Under the pieces are notes generated by a model. It saw only the letters and a program-made list of their open reading frames with translations, was not told where the DNA came from and ran no database searches. This document shows, piece after piece, positions 32,666 to 36,985 of a stretch of DNA of 36,985 nucleotides (its first letter is position 1; each line of letters opens with the position of its first letter). Source of the stretch: a virus; IMG/VR virus record IMGVR_UViG_3300046011_007285, positions 1 through 36,985 of that record. The stretch is one strand, 5' to 3'. The translations under genes and the position numbers were made by a program.

Positions 32666-34531
32666 AAATGTTTTTGATGTAGTAGTACCGCCAACGCAAA
32701 CACTAATTGCTAGTTCAGTAAATCCTACAACTCCTGCTGAACGATTTGAATAACTTGCATATGAAGAATTTGTTGCAAATGCAGAATTCGATGCGGTTCC
32801 TGCATATCCCGCATTTGTTGATGAGGTTGCGTTTGTCGCAAAGGCTGCGTTGGTAGCAGTCCCTGCGTATCCAGCGTTGGTTGCGTAAGATGAATTCGTC
32901 GCGAATGCTGCGTTGGTAGCGGTTCCTGCGTATCCAGCGTTGGTTGCGTAAGATGAATTCGTCGCGAAAGCTGCGTTTGTAGCGGTTCCAGCGTATCCCG
33001 CAGCAAGTGCATATGAAGAGGGTCCACCAGGGGAACTTAAAGCGTAACTTGCAGTAGTAGAAAATTGAGCATTTGTTGCCGTTCCAGCATATCCAGCATT
33101 TGTTGCAAATGTCGAATTCGTCGCGAATGCTGCGTTTGTAGCGGTTCCAGCGTATCCCGCATTTGTTGCAAATGTCGAATTCGTCGCGAATGCCGCGTTG
33201 GTAGCAGTCCCTGCGTATCCAGCGTTGGTTGCGTAAGATGAATTCGTCGCGAATGCTGCGTTGGTAGCGGTTCCTGCGTATCCAGCGTTGGTTGCGTAAG
33301 ATGAATTCGTCGCGAAAGCTGCGTTGGTAGCGGTTCCTGCGTATCCAGCGTTGGTTGCGTAAGATGAACTTCCGGCAGAACTTAAAGAATATGAAGATGT
33401 AGTTGCAAATGCTGCGTCAGTAGCTGTTCCAGCATATCCGGCATTTGTAGCGTAAGATGAATTTGTGGCAAAGGCTGCGTTAGTAGCTGTTCCAGCATAC
33501 CCAGCGTTGGTTGAACTATTTGCAAATGCCGCAAACTGAGAGTTAGTAGCTGTTCCTGCGTATCCAGCGTTGGTTGCGTAAGATGAATTCGTCGCGAAAG
33601 CTGCGTCTGTAGCGGTTCCTGCGTATCCAGCGTTTACTGCATAAGACGAGGCTGAAGAGAAGTCAGAAAAAGCTGCATTTGTAGCTGTTCCCGCATAACC
33701 AGCAGAGATAGCGTATGTACCTCCTGGACTAGATAATGCATAGCTTGCGGTAGTGGCAAATTGTGCATTTGTGGCAGTACCGGCGTATCCTGCGTTGGCC
33801 GCATACGAAGTACCACCCGCAGCAGTTAAAGCATAAGAGGCTGTATCAGCATTATTAGCAAAAATAGCAATACCAGCATTATTTGCAGTTCCAGCATAAG
33901 CAGCGTAAGATGATCTAGTTGCATCTGCAGTTACTAATGAGTAAGAGCTATCTCTTGCAATCTCAGAATAAAAAGAATAAGTTGCATAAGAAGCTTGGGC
34001 TGCATTATTAGCTGAGCTCGCATTTGATGCAATTAATGCAAATCTAACACCAAGATTTGGCAAATAACTATCTCCATTCGCATTTGAAGCCACATATATT
34101 GGATTATTTGTTGTTCCCCAATTTCTTAAATATACATTTGTATTCGCTACAATATCAGCAGAATCTAATTCTATTATTTTATTATTAACTGTATCTTGTA
34201 TACTTAACAAAGAAGCTGAATTATTAGTTTTAAGTAATGAAAAAGTATTTTGACTTTTTGTATATACATTCATTGAGTTTCCATCTGTATATATTTGAGT
34301 ATATAAATTTGGAAATTCTGCTGGCCTAAAAGTTATACCGGCATTATTTAAAAAAGATTCAAAATAAGGAGATGAACTTGATGTATGTCTTATTGAATTT
34401 AATTGTAATACGTTTGAACAGTAATCATTATAAAATTGATTTGTTCCAAATTTTAAATCTCTAGTTCTTGGATCTAAACAGTCTGCTCCTAGTAATTTAT
34501 TTCCGTAATCTGGTTTAATTTGAGCTGCCAT
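32654..34531 (-). CDS. Repetitive tail-fibre-like protein
   Basis: A 625-aa protein. The N-terminal 160 residues (a Tyr-, Asn- and Asp-containing head with Cys18 and Cys38) are followed by an Ala/Ser/Thr/Asn-rich region of about 400 residues. That region holds fifteen copies of an Ala-Gly-Tyr-Ala-Gly-Thr-Ala core, most of them on a 21-residue period. Within one period the motif Asn-X-X-(Tyr/Phe)-Ala recurs with spacings 9, 6 and 6. The last 30 residues form a distinct end after Ser-Ala-Gly-Val-Val-Gly. Such Ser/Thr-rich repeats suit elongated trimeric fibres. It starts 1 nt after the preceding stop with AAGG upstream, so both fibre genes are one operon. Tail origin is inferred from composition. 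Confidence 0.7.
   Translation of the reverse strand: MAAQIKPDYGNKLLGADCLDPRTRDLKFGTNQFYNDYCSNVLQLNSIRHTSSSSPYFESFLNNAGITFRPAEFPNLYTQIYTDGNSMNVYTKSQNTFSLLKTNNSASLLSIQDTVNNKIIELDSADIVANTNVYLRNWGTTNNPIYVASNANGDSYLPNLGVRFALIASNASSANNAAQASYATYSFYSEIARDSSYSLVTADATRSSYAAYAGTANNAGIAIFANNADTASYALTAAGGTSYAANAGYAGTATNAQFATTASYALSSPGGTYAISAGYAGTATNAAFSDFSSASSYAVNAGYAGTATDAAFATNSSYATNAGYAGTATNSQFAAFANSSTNAGYAGTATNAAFATNSSYATNAGYAGTATDAAFATTSSYSLSSAGSSSYATNAGYAGTATNAAFATNSSYATNAGYAGTATNAAFATNSSYATNAGYAGTATNAAFATNSTFATNAGYAGTATNAAFATNSTFATNAGYAGTATNAQFSTTASYALSSPGGPSSYALAAGYAGTATNAAFATNSSYATNAGYAGTATNAAFATNSSYATNAGYAGTATNAAFATNATSSTNAGYAGTASNSAFATNSSYASYSNRSAGVVGFTELAISVCVGGTTTSKTFLVK
32770..33800 (-). repeat. 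63-bp tandem repeats inside the fibre gene
   Basis: The coding repeats are visible at DNA level as 63-bp units on the plus strand, nearly identical in blocks near 32865-32990, 33200-33365 and 33555-33620, with short spacers carrying Ser-Pro-Gly-Gly-type breaks. The block is richer in G and C than its surroundings. Units are directly adjacent and stay in frame, so this is a coding tandem repeat and not a CRISPR array. Confidence 0.85.
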
Positions 34532-34532
34532 T

Positions 34533-36985
34533 TTACCTTATACCTGTTATTATAGTATTAATTACACTGTTTGTATATTTTCCAGTTTCATAACCACTTA
34601 CTATTAATAGACCACTTATAATATCATTACTAAAATAATTTCTTGTTTTTGCTTGAATATATAGTTGACTTACATCATTAGAGATAAAACCAGAGTTAAT
34701 ATAAGAATTATTTAATATATAATTATTTAATTTAAAGTCTTGAAGACCTGTTAGAGTTCCATTTAAATAATATCCCGTAATTAAATTAAATGCATCAGTA
34801 AATGTTTTATTATATCTTTGTCCAGTTAATAAACCTGTTAATAGATAATTATTCTCATTTAGTTGTATAACTCCAGAACCAGTAAGGTATCCAATAAATC
34901 CAGTTTGATTTATATTTGATACTACCTGCACATATCCAGTATTTGAAAAATAATCCGAGAAGAATAAAAGATCAGCATATTCATTATTAATAAATTCTAA
35001 ACCAGATTTTAAATTTAAATTAGAATTACCATTTATAATAACTTCATCAATAGTTCTTAGTTTTACCCATTGCTGTTTGTTATCTCCGCTGCCTGTATAT
35101 AAATGTATTGCCCCACTTATATTTGGATATGTTATTGGATCTGTGTTGTAAGATGCTACTGCTAAAAGATCACCTAAATCATTTAATTTTAAAACATGCC
35201 CAAATTCAGTTGGCGCATTTACTGTTCCGCTAATAAATGAATTCTGAAACCATTGATTATTTAAGTTTCCTGTAAATATGTATATTGCTCCTCTTGAAGA
35301 AGAATATCCTGGCGCACCAATTGCGGCAATATTGCCTAGTTTATTTAGAGATGTAGAATATCCAAATAAATCTCCATTCTGACCATTTGTTCTATTTAAT
35401 ATTGATACTAATTCATAGTTAGCATTATAACTTCCTGTAAAAATATAAGCATAACCACTAGATGGCGCGTTTATTGCTCCAATTAATAAATTATTTCCAT
35501 TGTTATTTATAGAAATAGATTGACTAAAATTATGACTACTATTTGATATCTGCCCGACGATTCTCTGAGTTTCATTAAAGCCTGTTAGTAAAATATTTCT
35601 ATAAAAATTAAGTGCACCACCATTTAAAGTAATAGTACTATTCCGTGGTTCACCAACTACAAGTGCATTTCCAGACTGTAAAATCTTCGAGCGAGATCCA
35701 AATTGAGCATTAGTATTTCTACCTTTTATTTTATCAAAAAATTTAAAATTATTTGGTGCACCAGTATAGATATATACTGCACCAGCTAGTGAAACATCAT
35801 CAGAATTTCGAACCGCTCCAACGGAAAGAATATTTCCACTATCATTTAAAGATACTGAAATACCAAAATAATCTGCCACATTTTCCCCAGTAAAGATATC
35901 TGTTTGAATCCAATTATTTCCACTTCCTGTATAGATATATGCATATCCAGGGTTATTAAAATTATTACTTCCAATAGCGATAATATCTCCTTTTTTATTT
36001 ATATCAACTGCAGTACCAAAGTATGACAACGCGGAGGGTGGTAAAATTTTCGCTCCAGTATTCCAAATAAAATTATCTCCAGTTATTATCCATACCGCTC
36101 CAGCATCAGAGCCTACTTGTCTATCTAAAGGAGAGCCTACAACAGCTATATTTCCACTGCTATTTAACGCAACTGACCGACCCATAGCGCTATTAATCGT
36201 ATTTCCCGTGATTTTTGGCTCTATTTTAGACCAAATAATACCACTACCAGTTATAAACCATACTGCACCAACATTAGAATTATCATTAGAAGCTCCAACT
36301 AATCCTATATTACCATAATCATTTATAGCTACACTTGTCCCAAATTGATCAGTTCCACCATCTCCTGTTAGTCTTGCGCCTGTTGCCCACGTAATTCCAT
36401 TTCCAGTTAAGATAAAAACTTGACCAGCAAAATTAGTAGCCCCTTCTTGATGGGAGGAAGCACCGATTAAACCTAAATAACCATTCCCATTTAAAGCTAC
36501 GCTAGCTCCAAAATTATCAACGCCTATTCTATCGCCATATATTTTTATACTTTTTTCATAAAAATTACCATCACCAGTCAATATCCAAACTCCTCCATTT
36601 AACGAAAAGAAAGTGCTATTATTTGGAATACCAGCTAAAATAACTTTTTCATCTCTACTTACGCTTATTGATGTTCCAAGAGCGTCTGCTCCAGGATCAG
36701 AATATATTATATTAGTTCGTGAATATCCGCTAATATTTTCAGATTTATAAACAAAAGCTGCTCCAGTTCCACCATCTGCATAATTTGCGCCAATTATTAA
36801 TATATTTCCAGAATTTATCGCTAAACTATTTCCAAAGTTTCCACTTTTTTCAAAATACTCCGCATCAATAATATTCTGAGTATAATCTATAAATCTATAA
36901 ACTCTTCCAGAAATTCCTGTGTTATTTAATAGAGATCCTCTTTTTGACGTAATAAAGATTTCATCTCCTCTTCTATCTATTATTC
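34533..36985 (-). CDS. FG-GAP beta-propeller protein, 5' end outside window
   Basis: The reading frame is open from the stop at 34533-34535 to the right edge, giving at least 816 residues. The in-frame TTG at 36581 is not a credible start, because the upstream codons continue the same repeats. About eleven FG-GAP-like units are visible (Phe-Gly-X-Ser-Val-X-Leu-Asn-X-X-Gly-Asn, then a hydrophobic strand and Gly-Ala, then Gly-Ala-Val-X-Ile-X-Thr-Gly-X-Gly), as in integrin-like propellers. The last 200 residues change to Leu-Thr-Gly-rich sequence. The Asp-X-Asp calcium loops of classic integrins are mostly Asn or Ser here. It is probably a virion surface or receptor-binding protein. Confidence 0.8.
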   Translation of the reverse strand, partial: IIDRRGDEIFITSKRGSLLNNTGISGRVYRFIDYTQNIIDAEYFEKSGNFGNSLAINSGNILIIGANYADGGTGAAFVYKSENISGYSRTNIIYSDPGADALGTSISVSRDEKVILAGIPNNSTFFSLNGGVWILTGDGNFYEKSIKIYGDRIGVDNFGASVALNGNGYLGLIGASSHQEGATNFAGQVFILTGNGITWATGARLTGDGGTDQFGTSVAINDYGNIGLVGASNDNSNVGAVWFITGSGIIWSKIEPKITGNTINSAMGRSVALNSSGNIAVVGSPLDRQVGSDAGAVWIITGDNFIWNTGAKILPPSALSYFGTAVDINKKGDIIAIGSNNFNNPGYAYIYTGSGNNWIQTDIFTGENVADYFGISVSLNDSGNILSVGAVRNSDDVSLAGAVYIYTGAPNNFKFFDKIKGRNTNAQFGSRSKILQSGNALVVGEPRNSTITLNGGALNFYRNILLTGFNETQRIVGQISNSSHNFSQSISINNNGNNLLIGAINAPSSGYAYIFTGSYNANYELVSILNRTNGQNGDLFGYSTSLNKLGNIAAIGAPGYSSSRGAIYIFTGNLNNQWFQNSFISGTVNAPTEFGHVLKLNDLGDLLAVASYNTDPITYPNISGAIHLYTGSGDNKQQWVKLRTIDEVIINGNSNLNLKSGLEFINNEYADLLFFSDYFSNTGYVQVVSNINQTGFIGYLTGSGVIQLNENNYLLTGLLTGQRYNKTFTDAFNLITGYYLNGTLTGLQDFKLNNYILNNSYINSGFISNDVSQLYIQAKTRNYFSNDIISGLLIVSGYETGKYTNSVINTIITGIR

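Noticed and set aside
32725-33027. Minus-strand 100-aa frame rich in Thr, Leu, His and Gln
   Set aside because: It is a frame-shifted shadow of the tail-fibre repeats, without its own start context.
32770-33800. CRISPR-like or intergenic tandem repeat array
   Set aside because: Units are contiguous 63-bp coding repeats in one open frame with no unique spacers.
33634-33816. Short minus-strand frame within the repeats
   Set aside because: Also a shadow of the repeat DNA in another frame.
32654-34531. Diversity-generating retroelement acting on the fibre
   Set aside because: No reverse transcriptase or template repeat is present; the variation is in copy number of in-frame units.
36579-36581. 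TTG start of the FG-GAP protein
   Set aside because: The frame stays open upstream to the window edge and continues the same repeats.
1-36985. tRNA genes, integrase, transposase or insertion sequence
   Set aside because: No tRNA T-loop with matching arms was seen outside coding frames, and no recombinase or transposase motif was found in the translated genes.

Overview
The window is a strongly A+T-rich, almost gap-free stretch of what looks like a large tailed-phage genome, most likely infecting a Gram-negative host. The phage reading rests on a compact replication and recombination set (RecA-like recombinase, DnaB-like helicase, ThyX, DnaG-like primase, RecB-type nuclease, DEDDh exonuclease, C-family DNA polymerase) that sits beside two virion-fibre-like genes. 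No ribosomal, tRNA or housekeeping genes are seen. The Gram-negative host is inferred from the apparent dependence of TibC/Aah-type and GT9-type transferases on ADP-heptose, which this window does not show being made. No host genus is claimed.

Layout. (1) 1-14197, plus strand: a first glycan island of GT-A and GT-B glycosyltransferases, an FkbM methyltransferase and nucleotide-sugar enzymes (RmlB, GMD, RfbH-like and ColD-like dehydratases, a reductase-type SDR, a short DegT protein and a hexapeptide acyltransferase). Most neighbours overlap by 4-17 nt. (2) 14203-25194, plus strand: the recombination and replication module. Its DNA polymerase III alpha is divided: a PHP-domain protein, a separate DEDDh exonuclease, a 71-aa protein and then the polymerase core. 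This order recalls single-chain Gram-positive PolC. (3) 25197-32665, plus strand: a second glycan module with a GT4-zinc ribbon-DUF4214-like-GT9 fusion whose GT9 C-terminal half is a separate gene, a GT8-like transferase and two tandem TibC/Aah-like heptosyltransferases. It also holds a possible single-strand-annealing protein and two unknown proteins. (4) 32654-36985, minus strand: a 625-aa Ser/Thr/Asn-rich fibre with about fifteen 21-residue repeats, preceded by an FG-GAP beta-propeller protein that runs off the right edge.

Regulation. Six sigma70-like promoters on the plus strand share an exactly 17-bp spacer (the 14203 site has a weak -10). In all six the start codon lies only 5-10 nt after the -10 element, so these operon-leading genes should be translated from leaderless or nearly leaderless mRNAs. 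Some internal genes have Shine-Dalgarno-like GGAG, GAGG or AAGGA sequences instead.

How the parts may work together (inference): the sugar genes could make 6-deoxy, dideoxy and acylamino sugars for a dedicated glycan, and the transferases could assemble it on virion proteins or on the host surface. The most attractive specific link is the TibC/Aah-like pair lying tail-to-tail with a repetitive Ser/Thr-rich fibre, since known members of that family heptosylate Ser residues in repetitive beta-helical adhesins. No intergenic stretch exceeds 300 bases.
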